Below are positions 50,930 to 59,079 of a stretch of 64,000 bases of DNA, piece by piece (position 1 is the stretch's first letter; every line of letters starts with the position of its first letter). The DNA is taken from NCBI GenBank assembly GCA_937944975.1, contig CALEBF010000014.1, positions 279,020-343,019 of the forward strand, read 5' to 3'. Below the pieces are notes generated by a model. It was not told the origin of the DNA, did not search any database, and saw nothing but the letters and a program-made list of their open reading frames with translations. Source of the DNA: an uncultured Mycoplasmatota bacterium. Lineage in GTDB: Bacteria > Bacillota_I > Bacilli_A > RF39 > UBA660. The translations under genes were made by a program, and so were the position numbers.

Positions 50930-51151
50930 TTATAAGCGATGTTCTCTTTTTAACCGTTTTATTACATCTTGATAGAGCAATTCATCTGGAGTCGTTTGAA
51001 AGACTAATGCTACGCGAATTGCTAGCTCGTAGGTGAAATTTCTCTTTTCATTTTCTAGTTGCCAATAAAAAGGTTTGCTAATTCCTATCAATTTTGCAGC
51101 ATCTTTATAGGACCATCCTCTGCTTTCTCTCTCTCGGCGCAATTTATCCAT
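50930..51151 (-). CDS. Xre-family regulator, 73 residues
   Basis: This small cro/C1-type helix-turn-helix protein (LRRERESRGWSYKDAAKLIG, ISKPFYWQLENEKRN) is one domain with no effector part. A GGAGGATGAGAC site precedes it on the minus strand. It is divergent from another Xre regulator at 51286, and the 134-bp gap between them probably holds shared operators. The target genes are unknown. Confidence 0.85.
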   Translation of the reverse strand: MDKLRRERESRGWSYKDAAKLIGISKPFYWQLENEKRNFTYELAIRVALVFQTTPDELLYQDVIKRLKREHRL

Positions 51152-51285
51152 GTCTCATCCTCCTAGACTAATTATACATGTTTTTGACTGCTTTTGCAAT
51201 ACTGTTGTTAACTATAAAGTAATTTCATGTTATATTCGGAACATTGTTGTTATAATGAAGAAAATTTGAGAGTGGAGGTGATACG

Positions 51286-51654
51286 ATGTTTCGTGGAGAC
51301 CGATTAAAATTAATCAGGGAACAGATGGGATTGTCACAAGAGGCATTTGGTGCATTATTTCATATTTCGAAAGTGACAATTTGTGGATACGAAAACGGAA
51401 CACGTACACCGAAAATGAAACACTTTCTAGAGATGTTAGATATTTTAGAGGTTTCCCCTGATTACCTATTAGGAAGAGATGCAATGGTAGTAGAAGAGAC
51501 TACACCATCTTATACGATGATGGTATCGAAAGAAGATTTACAGTTATTAAAATCGCTAGAAAAGTTTCCTAAGTTAGCATATCGTCTTAGAACAGATACA
51601 GAAAGAACATTGAGACAAGCAGATCAATTATTAAAGGGATTAGAAAATGAATAG
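51286..51654 (+). CDS. Xre-family regulator, 122 residues
   Basis: This protein has an N-terminal helix-turn-helix (LKLIREQMGLSQEAFGALFH, ISKVTICGYENGTRTP, residues 6-45) and a longer C-terminal helix region (about 75-122) likely for dimerisation. GGAGGTGATACG precedes the ATG. A perfect TATAAT (51252-51257) lies upstream. It may form a regulatory pair with the divergent small Xre protein. The function is unknown. Confidence 0.85.
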   Translation: MFRGDRLKLIREQMGLSQEAFGALFHISKVTICGYENGTRTPKMKHFLEMLDILEVSPDYLLGRDAMVVEETTPSYTMMVSKEDLQLLKSLEKFPKLAYRLRTDTERTLRQADQLLKGLENE

Positions 51655-51666
51655 GGGATAGGATAG

Positions 51667-51694
51667 GTAGACGCAAAAAGTGTCTACTTTTTTT
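51667..51694 (+). terminator. Terminator of the Xre gene
   Basis: GTAGAC pairs with GTCTAC around a purine-rich loop and is followed by seven T. Confidence 0.8.
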
Positions 51695-51702
51695 CTTTCA
51701 AT

Positions 51703-51730
51703 TTGGAAACGATAGGAATCATGTTATAAT
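51703..51730 (+). promoter_or_regulatory. Promoter of pdp
   Basis: TTGGAA, 16 nt, TATAAT. Confidence 0.65.
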
Positions 51731-51748
51731 AAAGAAGAGGGTGATAAA

Positions 51749-53020
51749 ATGATACTAGAAATCATTAATAAGAAGAGAAGAAATGAAGTATTAACAAAAG
51801 AAGAAATCAAGAAAATCGTCACGGGATATGTTGATGGACACGTTCCTGATTATCAGATGAGTGCATTTTTGATGGCAATTGCAATTCATGGATTATCAAA
51901 AGAGGAAACGCTAGCGCTTACGGATGTAATGTTGCACTCTGGAGATGTTGTAGATCTTTCTAAGATAGAAGGGACGATCGTGGATAAACATTCGACTGGT
52001 GGGGTTGGAGATAAGACGACGATCGCACTAGTTCCTTTGGTGGCAGCGTGTGGAGTAAAAGTAGCAAAGATGAGTGGTCGTGGGCTTGGACATACTGGTG
52101 GAACGATCGATAAGTTAGAATCGATTCCTGGATTTCATACAGAAGTATCAGAAAAAGATTTTATCGATCAAGTAAATCGTATTGGATGTGCGGTTGTTGG
52201 ACAAACCGGAAACTTAGTTCCAGCAGATAAGAAGATGTATGCGCTTCGCGATGTCAGCGGAACGGTAGAATCGATACCTTTAATCGCATCTAGTATCATG
52301 AGTAAGAAATTAGCAAGTGGTGCAGACAAGATCGTGATCGATGTGAAAGTAGGAGACGGCGCATTGATGAAGGATGTCAAGAGTGCAAAAAAACTTGCAA
52401 AGCTGATGGTATGGATCGGAAAGGAATATCATAAAGAAGTACGCTGTGTACTTACGAGTATGGAACAACCACTGGGCCTCGCTGTAGGAAATGGGTTAGA
52501 AGTATTAGAGGCAATCGATTTCTTACAGGGAAATGGGCCAGAGGATTTTAAAGAACTCACAATGCACTTTGCAACGACGATGGTATCGATGGGAAAAGGA
52601 ATTTCTACGAAGAAAGCCTGTCAATTGGTAGAGGAAAAATTGCAATCGGGAGAAGCTTACTTAAAATTAGTAGAGATGGTAGAAGCACAGGGTGGAAAAA
52701 TAGACGAAATTCCTGTTTCAAAAAGAGTGTTTTCCGTACAATCTTCCAAGGGTGGAATCATTAGTGACATTAAGACGGAAAGAATTGGAGAAATCGTTCG
52801 TTCCATCGGTGGAGGAAGAGTAGAACTCCATGACAAAATCGATCCAACGGTTGGAATTGTGATGACGAAAAAAGAAGGAGATCTTGTCATGAAACAAGAA
52901 GAGCTTTTGAAGGTTTATTTGAATCAGAAAGATCTTAAAATTCAAAGCGTTTTAGATTGTTTTGAGATTGGAGATCATCTTCAAAAACCAACTCCACTCA
53001 TTATTACGACGATCAAATAG
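51749..53020 (+). CDS. pdp: Pyrimidine-nucleoside phosphorylase
   Basis: This 423-residue enzyme of the thymidine/pyrimidine phosphorylase family cleaves uridine, thymidine or deoxyuridine with phosphate for salvage. The phosphate and substrate sites are seen as KHSTGGVGDKTT (about 80-91), the signature SGRGLGHTGGTIDKLESIPG (about 108-127), and SSIMSKKLASGAD (about 182-194). The C-terminal domain has the GGG-R glycine turn. It is followed 10 bp later by the nuclease gene, so both are probably cotranscribed. Confidence 0.94.
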   Translation: MILEIINKKRRNEVLTKEEIKKIVTGYVDGHVPDYQMSAFLMAIAIHGLSKEETLALTDVMLHSGDVVDLSKIEGTIVDKHSTGGVGDKTTIALVPLVAACGVKVAKMSGRGLGHTGGTIDKLESIPGFHTEVSEKDFIDQVNRIGCAVVGQTGNLVPADKKMYALRDVSGTVESIPLIASSIMSKKLASGADKIVIDVKVGDGALMKDVKSAKKLAKLMVWIGKEYHKEVRCVLTSMEQPLGLAVGNGLEVLEAIDFLQGNGPEDFKELTMHFATTMVSMGKGISTKKACQLVEEKLQSGEAYLKLVEMVEAQGGKIDEIPVSKRVFSVQSSKGGIISDIKTERIGEIVRSIGGGRVELHDKIDPTVGIVMTKKEGDLVMKQEELLKVYLNQKDLKIQSVLDCFEIGDHLQKPTPLIITTIK

Positions 53021-53030
53021 GAGTAAAAAG

Positions 53031-54899
53031 ATGGCAATTACCAAAACGAAGTTTATACAACTTATGAGATGCTCTAGGTATGCAGGATTGGAAAAGTTGA
53101 ATGCAAAAGATTTGACGAGCAAAATGACATTTGCAGAGTATAAACAGGAAGAACAAGCTTTTGAATTACAAGAGTTACTCGAAAATTTGTCCGAGAGTGG
53201 TTCTAACAGCAACCAATTGAACGAAGAGCATTTGAAAGTGATGCTTCCATACTATAACGAGGTGGAACAGCTGGCAGGAAGGCAGGCAAAAGAGTATTTT
53301 GATGGCATTTTTATTTATGCCAGAGAAACGAAGAATCAGGAATGTTTTGAATTTAAACGACACGGAATCTTATATCTCTGCTACGTCGATATATACAATG
53401 AAACGGACGATGCATTCCGCATTATCGAGGCGAAAGCGACGACCAGTGCGAAGTTCTTGAATTTAGGAAGTACGAAAACGAAGAATGGAAAAAGAACGTT
53501 CACTTCTATTTTTCAAAAGGGAAAAGATGGAATATACTATTTGTTAGAAGATACCGATGCAACGGTAGAAGAATATATGTCAAAAGACAAGTACATAGCT
53601 TACCGAGAAAAACTAATGGATCGGTATCATGCTGCTGGGCATTACGTTTATGATCTTGCGGTACAACGCTATTTTATAGAGCAAGATTTGAAGAAAGATC
53701 AATTAGACCATATGATTCCAAATCTTCGCTATTATCTGGCTGTATTAAATCATGAATATGTCTTCGATGGAACGTTAGAAGATGGAAAACCAGTCTATCA
53801 TAAAGATCAAAATGGAAATGATATCATATGTTATTTCGATATGACATCGATTACAAGTCGGATGATGCCGATGATCGAACGTGATCGGAAAACTTTAGAA
53901 GAAAGATTAAAAGATCCAAATGTTAATCCATATCCAATCGGATTATATTGCGAACACAAGAAAACGACGAAGTGTAAATATTGTGATATTTGTTGGAAAC
54001 AGATTCCAAAAGAAAATTCAGTATTTCAATTTATCGATCAACACCATGGTTTTCAAAAAGAAGATGGAACGAAAGTCTCTACTTATGAACTTGCAAACCA
54101 GGGAATGGTAAGACAAGTAGATGTTCCAGATTCATATTTGAAAAGAAGGAAAAATCAAATTCAAAAAGAAGTTGTTCTCAGTCATACACCATATATCGAT
54201 ATAGAGAAGATAAGGAATGGACTCAAAGAGATTACTTATCCAATTTATCATTTGGATTTTGAAACATTTCCATGTCCACTACCACGATATCGTAACGAGC
54301 GCTGTTATACGCAATCTGTTTTTCAGTTTTCCTTACATATCGAGAAAAAAGCAGGCGTCTGTGATAAAATCAAAGATCACTATGAATACTTAGCACCTGA
54401 TCACCTCGATCATCGGGAAGAACTAGTAAAAAAATTATGCTCTCTGATCGATACGGAAAGTGGTGGAACTGTACTTGTCTATAATGATTCTTTTGAAAAG
54501 ACAAGACTACTAGAGTTAGCAAATACATTTCCAGAGTATCGAGAACAACTATTAAAAATTAGAGAAATGATCTTTGATTTGATGAACTTACTCAAAGGTA
54601 ACACAACGTTTTATAAGAAGTTAGGATACGATAGTGAAAGCTCTAATATGTTTAATTATTATCACGAAAAGATGACAGGATCGTTTTCGATTAAAAAAAT
54701 ATTACCATTATTTAGTTCTTTAACTTATCAAGGGATGGAAGTTGGAAATGGAATGGAAGCATTGATTACATATGCGCAGTTTCCTACATTCACGAAAGAT
54801 GAATACGAGCACAAATATCAGAAGATGATCGAATACTGTAGACAAGATACATGGGCGATGGTCGAAATTTTGCACGGTCTTTCGAAAAGTGTCAACTAA
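53031..54899 (+). CDS. DUF2779 protein: Cas4-like nuclease fused to a DEDD exonuclease-like domain
   Basis: This 622-residue two-part protein has an N-terminal half resembling a Cas4/PD-(D/E)xK nuclease: IIEAKATTS (about 121-129) supplies the Glu-x-Lys, and a Cys cluster (YCEHKKTTKCKYCDICW, about 305-321) is placed like the Fe-S site of Cas4. The C-terminal half is DUF2779, RNase H-like, with YHLDFETF (DxE, about 407) and YCRQDTWAM (Asp, about 607). The start at 53031 follows AGGAGTAAAAAG. It probably acts on DNA or RNA ends in repair or defence; no CRISPR genes are nearby. Confidence 0.82.
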   Translation: MAITKTKFIQLMRCSRYAGLEKLNAKDLTSKMTFAEYKQEEQAFELQELLENLSESGSNSNQLNEEHLKVMLPYYNEVEQLAGRQAKEYFDGIFIYARETKNQECFEFKRHGILYLCYVDIYNETDDAFRIIEAKATTSAKFLNLGSTKTKNGKRTFTSIFQKGKDGIYYLLEDTDATVEEYMSKDKYIAYREKLMDRYHAAGHYVYDLAVQRYFIEQDLKKDQLDHMIPNLRYYLAVLNHEYVFDGTLEDGKPVYHKDQNGNDIICYFDMTSITSRMMPMIERDRKTLEERLKDPNVNPYPIGLYCEHKKTTKCKYCDICWKQIPKENSVFQFIDQHHGFQKEDGTKVSTYELANQGMVRQVDVPDSYLKRRKNQIQKEVVLSHTPYIDIEKIRNGLKEITYPIYHLDFETFPCPLPRYRNERCYTQSVFQFSLHIEKKAGVCDKIKDHYEYLAPDHLDHREELVKKLCSLIDTESGGTVLVYNDSFEKTRLLELANTFPEYREQLLKIREMIFDLMNLLKGNTTFYKKLGYDSESSNMFNYYHEKMTGSFSIKKILPLFSSLTYQGMEVGNGMEALITYAQFPTFTKDEYEHKYQKMIEYCRQDTWAMVEILHGLSKSVN

Positions 54900-54919
54900 T
54901 GTCAAAAGATAGTAAATTG

Positions 54920-54949
54920 CTTGATAAAGATAAAAATATATAATATGAT
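54920..54949 (+). promoter_or_regulatory. Promoter of rpoZ
   Basis: TTGATA (54921-54926), 17 nt, TATGAT (54944-54949). Confidence 0.6.
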
Positions 54950-54970
54950 GATAGTAGGGAGAGTGACAAT

Positions 54971-55174
54971 ATGATATATCCTTCAATCGATAAATTACTG
55001 ACGCAAGTAGGATCTAAATATCTGCTTGTCAATATCGTTGCTAAAAGAGCAAAACAGATGAAAGAAACAGATCATTATCAATTAAAAGAAAACGAATATC
55101 AATCTAAAAAGGAAATCGGAAAAGCTTTAGAAGAAGTATCGAAAGATATGATTCATCTTAAGAAAGACCAGTAG
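54971..55174 (+). CDS. rpoZ: RNA polymerase omega subunit
   Basis: This 67-residue omega subunit helps assemble and stabilise RNA polymerase. It shows the family pattern IYPSID-LL-----KY-LV-IVAKRA-QM and the C-terminal GKALEEVSKDMI block. A GGGAGAGTGACAAT site precedes the start. In many Firmicutes rpoZ follows gmk and precedes priA; here it stands alone between the DUF2779 gene and recX, with its own promoter and terminator. Confidence 0.9.
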   Translation: MIYPSIDKLLTQVGSKYLLVNIVAKRAKQMKETDHYQLKENEYQSKKEIGKALEEVSKDMIHLKKDQ

Positions 55175-55184
55175 GTCTTTTTTT
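55163..55184 (+). terminator. Terminator of rpoZ
   Basis: AAAGACC pairs with GGTCTTT around the stop codon and is followed by T residues. Confidence 0.85.
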
Positions 55185-55189
55185 GTTTC

Positions 55190-55218
55190 TTGAACTTCGA
55201 ACAGATGTTTGTTATAAT
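55190..55218 (+). promoter_or_regulatory. Promoter of recX
   Basis: TTGAAC, 17 nt, TATAAT. An SOS box fills the spacer. Confidence 0.85.
55198..55211 (+). promoter_or_regulatory. LexA/SOS box of recX
   Basis: CGAACAGATGTTTG fits the Bacillus SOS consensus CGAAC-RNRY-GTTYG and sits between the -35 and -10, where LexA would block polymerase. Confidence 0.85.
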
Positions 55219-55233
55219 GAAATCGGTGATGCT

Positions 55234-56004
55234 ATGAAGATCTTGAAAATGAAGAAACTAAAGAGTGGAAAGTATCAAATTAAATTATCGAATATGGAGA
55301 CATTGACGACGTATGACGACGTCATTTTAAAGTATAATTTACTCTTTGATAAAGAGATTACGAGTGAGTTGCTCAAAGATCTTTATGTTCAGACAAAATA
55401 TTATGATATCTATTATAAAGTTGTAAAATACTTAAGTGTGAGAATGAGATCTACTTACGAAATACATAAATATTTAAAGAAGTATCAAGTGTTAAAGGAA
55501 GAAGAAGACAAGTTGATTCGCGAGCTTCAAGAAAAAGGCTTATTAAACGATGCATTGTTTGCAAAAGCGTATGCTTCTGATAAGATGCATTTAAGTAACT
55601 TTGGTCCAGATAAAATTCGCAGTGATTTAAAGGCACTTCATATAGATGAATCTTTTATCGAAGACGCATTAGGAGGGTTGGAGCAATCAGATATCGAGGA
55701 AACACTAGATAAAATCATTCAAAAAAAATGGAATACAAATCGTCGTTACTCAGAATACCAATGGAAAGAAAAGGTTCTTTTAGAACTTGTTCAAAAAGGG
55801 TATCCAAGATCGATGGTACAAGAGCATCTAGAACAATTTTCTTGTGATGATCATGCTATGATAGAGAAGGAATACGAAAGACAGAAGAAAAAGTTAGGGA
55901 AGAAGTATCAAGGGAAAGATTTAATTTATCAAATCAAAGGAAAATTATATCAAAAGGGATATACGAGTGAAGATATCAATCGCGTGTTGGAGGAAGACGA
56001 ATGA
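55234..56004 (+). CDS. recX: Regulatory protein RecX
   Basis: This 256-residue helical-repeat protein binds RecA filaments and inhibits recombination. Typical blocks are RMRSTYEIHKYLKK, LQEKGLLNDALFAKAYASD and GP-KIRSDLKALHID. It is longer than short RecX forms and like Bacillus RecX (264 residues). The start at 55234 follows ATCGGTGATGCT. It overlaps the M3 peptidase gene by 4 bp (ATGA). A matching SOS box at recA suggests joint DNA-damage control. Confidence 0.92.
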   Translation: MKILKMKKLKSGKYQIKLSNMETLTTYDDVILKYNLLFDKEITSELLKDLYVQTKYYDIYYKVVKYLSVRMRSTYEIHKYLKKYQVLKEEEDKLIRELQEKGLLNDALFAKAYASDKMHLSNFGPDKIRSDLKALHIDESFIEDALGGLEQSDIEETLDKIIQKKWNTNRRYSEYQWKEKVLLELVQKGYPRSMVQEHLEQFSCDDHAMIEKEYERQKKKLGKKYQGKDLIYQIKGKLYQKGYTSEDINRVLEEDE

Positions 56005-57716
56005 ATCTAAAATATGAACAAATTGATTTAGAACAAATGGAGCGAGAAATGTTAGAAGCACTCGATGATTTTCGAGTAGGTGATATTGCCAAGAAGGAAG
56101 AAGCATTGAATCGGTTCCATCGCTTAAGAGATCACTATCTTACGATGTATTGGACAAGTTATATTCATTATTTACTCGATTATAAAAACGAAACGTGGAT
56201 TGCTTCTGAGAAATTTTTTGGTACTGCTGAAGGAAAGATGCAAGAAATTTTACATACTTACTTTGTTACTTTAACTAACTGTGATGAGAAAGAATGGTTA
56301 AAAGCATATGTTGGAAAAAGAACATTGCAAGTTGCTGAAGTTGAGACGAAGTTATATAGAGATACAGTGAAGGAAGCAATTGCAAAAGAAAAAGAAGAAA
56401 AGATGAAGTATTTAAAAAATATTCGTACTGTAAGTACAATGTACGACGGAAGCGAAAAAACGTTAGCGAAAATCTCACCGGATTTAGTAAACTCTGATCG
56501 AGAAGTGAGAAAAAGAGCTAACCTTGCTCGTTTTGATATCTTTAAAAAGATTCAGCCTGAAAATGAAGAAGTATTAGAGAAATTGATAAAAATTCGCAAT
56601 CGTATGGCAGAGGATTTACACTATCCATCTTATGTAGAACTTAGCTATGATAAGTTATATCGTTTTGGATATTGTGAAAAGGATATCAAGACGTTTCGGC
56701 AATCGATCGTCACATATCTTTTGCCACTTATGGAAAAATTAAGAAAGATGCAACGAGAAAATTTAAAAGTTGATGCATTATATTATTATGATGTCCCAAT
56801 TTTATTTTCAGATGGCCTTTCGAAACCAAAAGGAGATGTGGACGAAATTGTGAGAGAAGCAAGTGCGATGTATCATGAAATGCATCCTGCTTTTGGAAAT
56901 CTTTTCGATCAAATGAAGAAAGAACATTACATGGATTTAGAAGCGCAAGATGAAAAGTCAAATGCCGGAATTTGTACGTATTTACCGGATCTACACATGC
57001 CTGTATTTATCGCAAGTTTTCACAAGACAAATCACGATATCGATGTGATTCGTCATGAATTTGGTCATTCTGTTCAACTCTACGAAAGTAGAAATTTACG
57101 ATATCATGAAAATCGTTGGCCGAGTTTTGATGTCTGTGAAATTCATTCTCAAGCGATGGAGTACTTTGGTTGGAATTATTTAGATCGCTTTTTTGAGTCG
57201 GAAGAAGAGACGAATCGTTATCACATCGAAAAATTAGTGCGCGATTTAGAACTTCTATTATATGCATGTCAGGTAGATGAATTTCAACATGAAATCTATC
57301 ACCATCCCGAATATAGTAAGCAAAAGAGAAATGAAGTATGGAATCAATTAGATGAGAAGTACCAACCATATGTCGATAAAGATCAAAACGATTACTTATT
57401 ACATGGCGCTGGATGGCAAAAGCAAAGTCACATCATCACGGATCCATTTTACTATATTGATTATGCACTTTCTCTTACTGTCGCACTTCAATTTTTTGTA
57501 CAAATGGAAAAGGATGAGAAGAAAGCATACGAAGATTATTTGAAATTCTGTCGCATGGGTGGAAGTAAGTCTTTTGTAGAATATATCGATGCGCTTGGTT
57601 TTTCTTCTCCGTTCGAATCAGAGACGATTCGTGAGATTGCAAATATATTAGAAAGTAAAATTGAACAACTTCAGAAACAAGATACGAAGCAAAAGAAAAA
57701 AGGAAGAAAACAATAA
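56001..57716 (+). CDS. M3-family oligoendopeptidase (PepF-like)
   Basis: This 571-residue zinc metallopeptidase cleaves peptides in the cytoplasm. The HEFGH site is at residues 352-356, with the third ligand Glu in the FDVCEIHSQAMEYF block about 25 residues later. The helical N-terminal half is typical of thimet/oligoendopeptidases. It overlaps recX by 4 bp, which would make it part of the SOS-regulated message. A bidirectional hairpin follows. The Lys-rich tail is short. Confidence 0.92.
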   Translation: MNLKYEQIDLEQMEREMLEALDDFRVGDIAKKEEALNRFHRLRDHYLTMYWTSYIHYLLDYKNETWIASEKFFGTAEGKMQEILHTYFVTLTNCDEKEWLKAYVGKRTLQVAEVETKLYRDTVKEAIAKEKEEKMKYLKNIRTVSTMYDGSEKTLAKISPDLVNSDREVRKRANLARFDIFKKIQPENEEVLEKLIKIRNRMAEDLHYPSYVELSYDKLYRFGYCEKDIKTFRQSIVTYLLPLMEKLRKMQRENLKVDALYYYDVPILFSDGLSKPKGDVDEIVREASAMYHEMHPAFGNLFDQMKKEHYMDLEAQDEKSNAGICTYLPDLHMPVFIASFHKTNHDIDVIRHEFGHSVQLYESRNLRYHENRWPSFDVCEIHSQAMEYFGWNYLDRFFESEEETNRYHIEKLVRDLELLLYACQVDEFQHEIYHHPEYSKQKRNEVWNQLDEKYQPYVDKDQNDYLLHGAGWQKQSHIITDPFYYIDYALSLTVALQFFVQMEKDEKKAYEDYLKFCRMGGSKSFVEYIDALGFSSPFESETIREIANILESKIEQLQKQDTKQKKKGRKQ

Positions 57717-57727
57717 TTGTTTCTTCC
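57702..57727. terminator. Bidirectional terminator, peptidase and HIT gene
   Basis: GGAAGAAAACAAT pairs with ATTGTTTCTTCC (one bulge) between convergent genes. Confidence 0.75.
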
Positions 57728-57730
57728 TCT

Positions 57731-58093
57731 TTATTTTAATTTTTCAAATATCTCTTCTACTGGCTTGATCTCTTGCATTGGATCATAGTATGGTTTTAAG
57801 TGAAGATGGAAATGTTTTACCTCTTGAATCTTTCCATTGTTTTGAATGAGGGTTAATCCATCGATATTGAGTTTTTCCTCTAATTTCTTTTTTAACATTT
57901 GAGCGATTTTTAAGATATGATTCCAAGTATCCTGATCCATGTCAGTTAAATCTTGAATGTGCTTCTTAGGAATGATCAAGGTATGACCATTGCTATCCGG
58001 ACTAATATCTAAAAAACATTTGACGATATCATCTTCATATATCGTATAGGAAGGAATTTCTCCCGCAATAATTTTACAAAATACGCAATCCAT
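57731..58093 (-). CDS. HIT-family nucleotide hydrolase
   Basis: This 120-residue protein has the histidine-triad motif HFHLHLKP near residues 94-101, the N-terminal CVFCKIIAGEIPS block with a Cys pair for zinc and the SNGHTLIIPKKH block. HIT proteins split AMP-lysine, dinucleotide or related substrates; the exact target is not evident. Length and layout match the PKCI/HinT branch. A hairpin lies upstream in the spacer to the suf genes. Confidence 0.93.
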   Translation of the reverse strand: MDCVFCKIIAGEIPSYTIYEDDIVKCFLDISPDSNGHTLIIPKKHIQDLTDMDQDTWNHILKIAQMLKKKLEEKLNIDGLTLIQNNGKIQEVKHFHLHLKPYYDPMQEIKPVEEIFEKLK

Positions 58094-58153
58094 AAATCTC
58101 CTTCTTTCTATCTTACATCCATATTATATCACAGATATTAGATTTTATGATGC

Positions 58154-58176
58154 AAAAAAAGAGCGATGCTCTTTTT
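58154..58176. terminator. Hairpin in the HIT/sufD spacer
   Basis: AAAAAGAGC pairs with GCTCTTTTT around a 3-nt loop. A second short inverted repeat (GAATAT/ATATTC) follows at 58182-58199. The 239-bp spacer also holds probable promoters for both sides; nothing else is seen. Confidence 0.6.
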
Positions 58177-58332
58177 ACGTGAATATCTGCGAATATTCTA
58201 TTTTATATTGTACCTATAACATAAAAGATATACATTTTTATAATAAAAAAAGATGATTATCGTATAAACGGTAGAAAGAACTAGAAGAAACGAGAGTTTT
58301 TTGATAAAATAAAAGTGTTTGGAGATGTTTTT

Positions 58333-58398
58333 ATGAATCAAAGTAAGAAAAATATGAAAAGCTTGGGATGGTATCGTGAAGGAAACTTGCACATATGA
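58333..58398 (+). CDS. 21-codon ORF overlapping the sufD start
   Basis: An ATG with TTGGAGATGTT upstream starts a 21-residue peptide (MNQSKKNMKSLGWYREGNLH and one more residue). Its stop overlaps the sufD ATG (ATGA). It could be a leader peptide that couples translation of sufD. I see no second ribosome site that would let sufD start alone. Confidence 0.5.
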   Translation: MNQSKKNMKSLGWYREGNLHI

Positions 58399-59048
58399 AT
58401 AAAATAGTGTTAGAGAATGATACTGTCATTGAAAACAATTTAGATCGTGCGATCGAATTAGAAGTGATCGAGAAAAATATTTTTTTTACAGTAAATACAT
58501 TACAAATTATGATTCATGAAACGACGTCGTTAGAAATTGATTACCATGTTTTAAAACGAAGTAAATTAAATATTAAAATTACAGTATTACCGAATGTATC
58601 CTTTACTTTAATAGAACGCAGAAAAGGAAGAAAATTAAAAGTACAATATCAATTAGAATTACAGGAAAAATCAGAGATTACCTGGGATCGGTGTTTTAAA
58701 AACGAAAGTATGAGGGAATTAGATATCGTTCAATTGAACGGAGTAGGAGCGACATTTCGGATGACACTTTCTACGGTTGCGAGAGGAAACGAGAAATATG
58801 ATATGATGTTCTATCACAATGCATCGAAGACAAAGTGTGATTTCGTAAACGAGGGAAAGACGCTAAAACATGGCAAAATTATTTTTCAGACGACCAATGT
58901 TGTAGAAAAAGGAAAAAAAGACTGTGTCATTTCTGAAAAACAGAGTATTATAACTGCAAACGAAAGAGAATGTAAAATTGTTCCTAACTTATTATTAGAA
59001 GAGGATAACGTAGAAGTACATCAAGAGGTATGGATCAAAGAGAGGTAA
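58395..59048 (+). CDS. sufD: Short SufD-like Fe-S scaffold subunit
   Basis: This 217-residue protein matches the SufB/SufD beta-helix core (ITVLPNVSFTLIERRKGRKL, a long run of strands; C-terminal NEGKTLKHGKIIFQTTNVVEKG, here given only in outline) but is half the usual 430 residues, lacking the N-terminal helical domain. The SufB catalytic Cys/Glu pair is absent, so SufD is the better call. It starts inside the stop of a 21-codon ORF and is followed 31 bp later by sufS. Confidence 0.75.
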   Translation: MNKIVLENDTVIENNLDRAIELEVIEKNIFFTVNTLQIMIHETTSLEIDYHVLKRSKLNIKITVLPNVSFTLIERRKGRKLKVQYQLELQEKSEITWDRCFKNESMRELDIVQLNGVGATFRMTLSTVARGNEKYDMMFYHNASKTKCDFVNEGKTLKHGKIIFQTTNVVEKGKKDCVISEKQSIITANERECKIVPNLLLEEDNVEVHQEVWIKER

Positions 59049-59079
59049 CAATAAGTAATAAAGATATGGGAGGTGAAGT

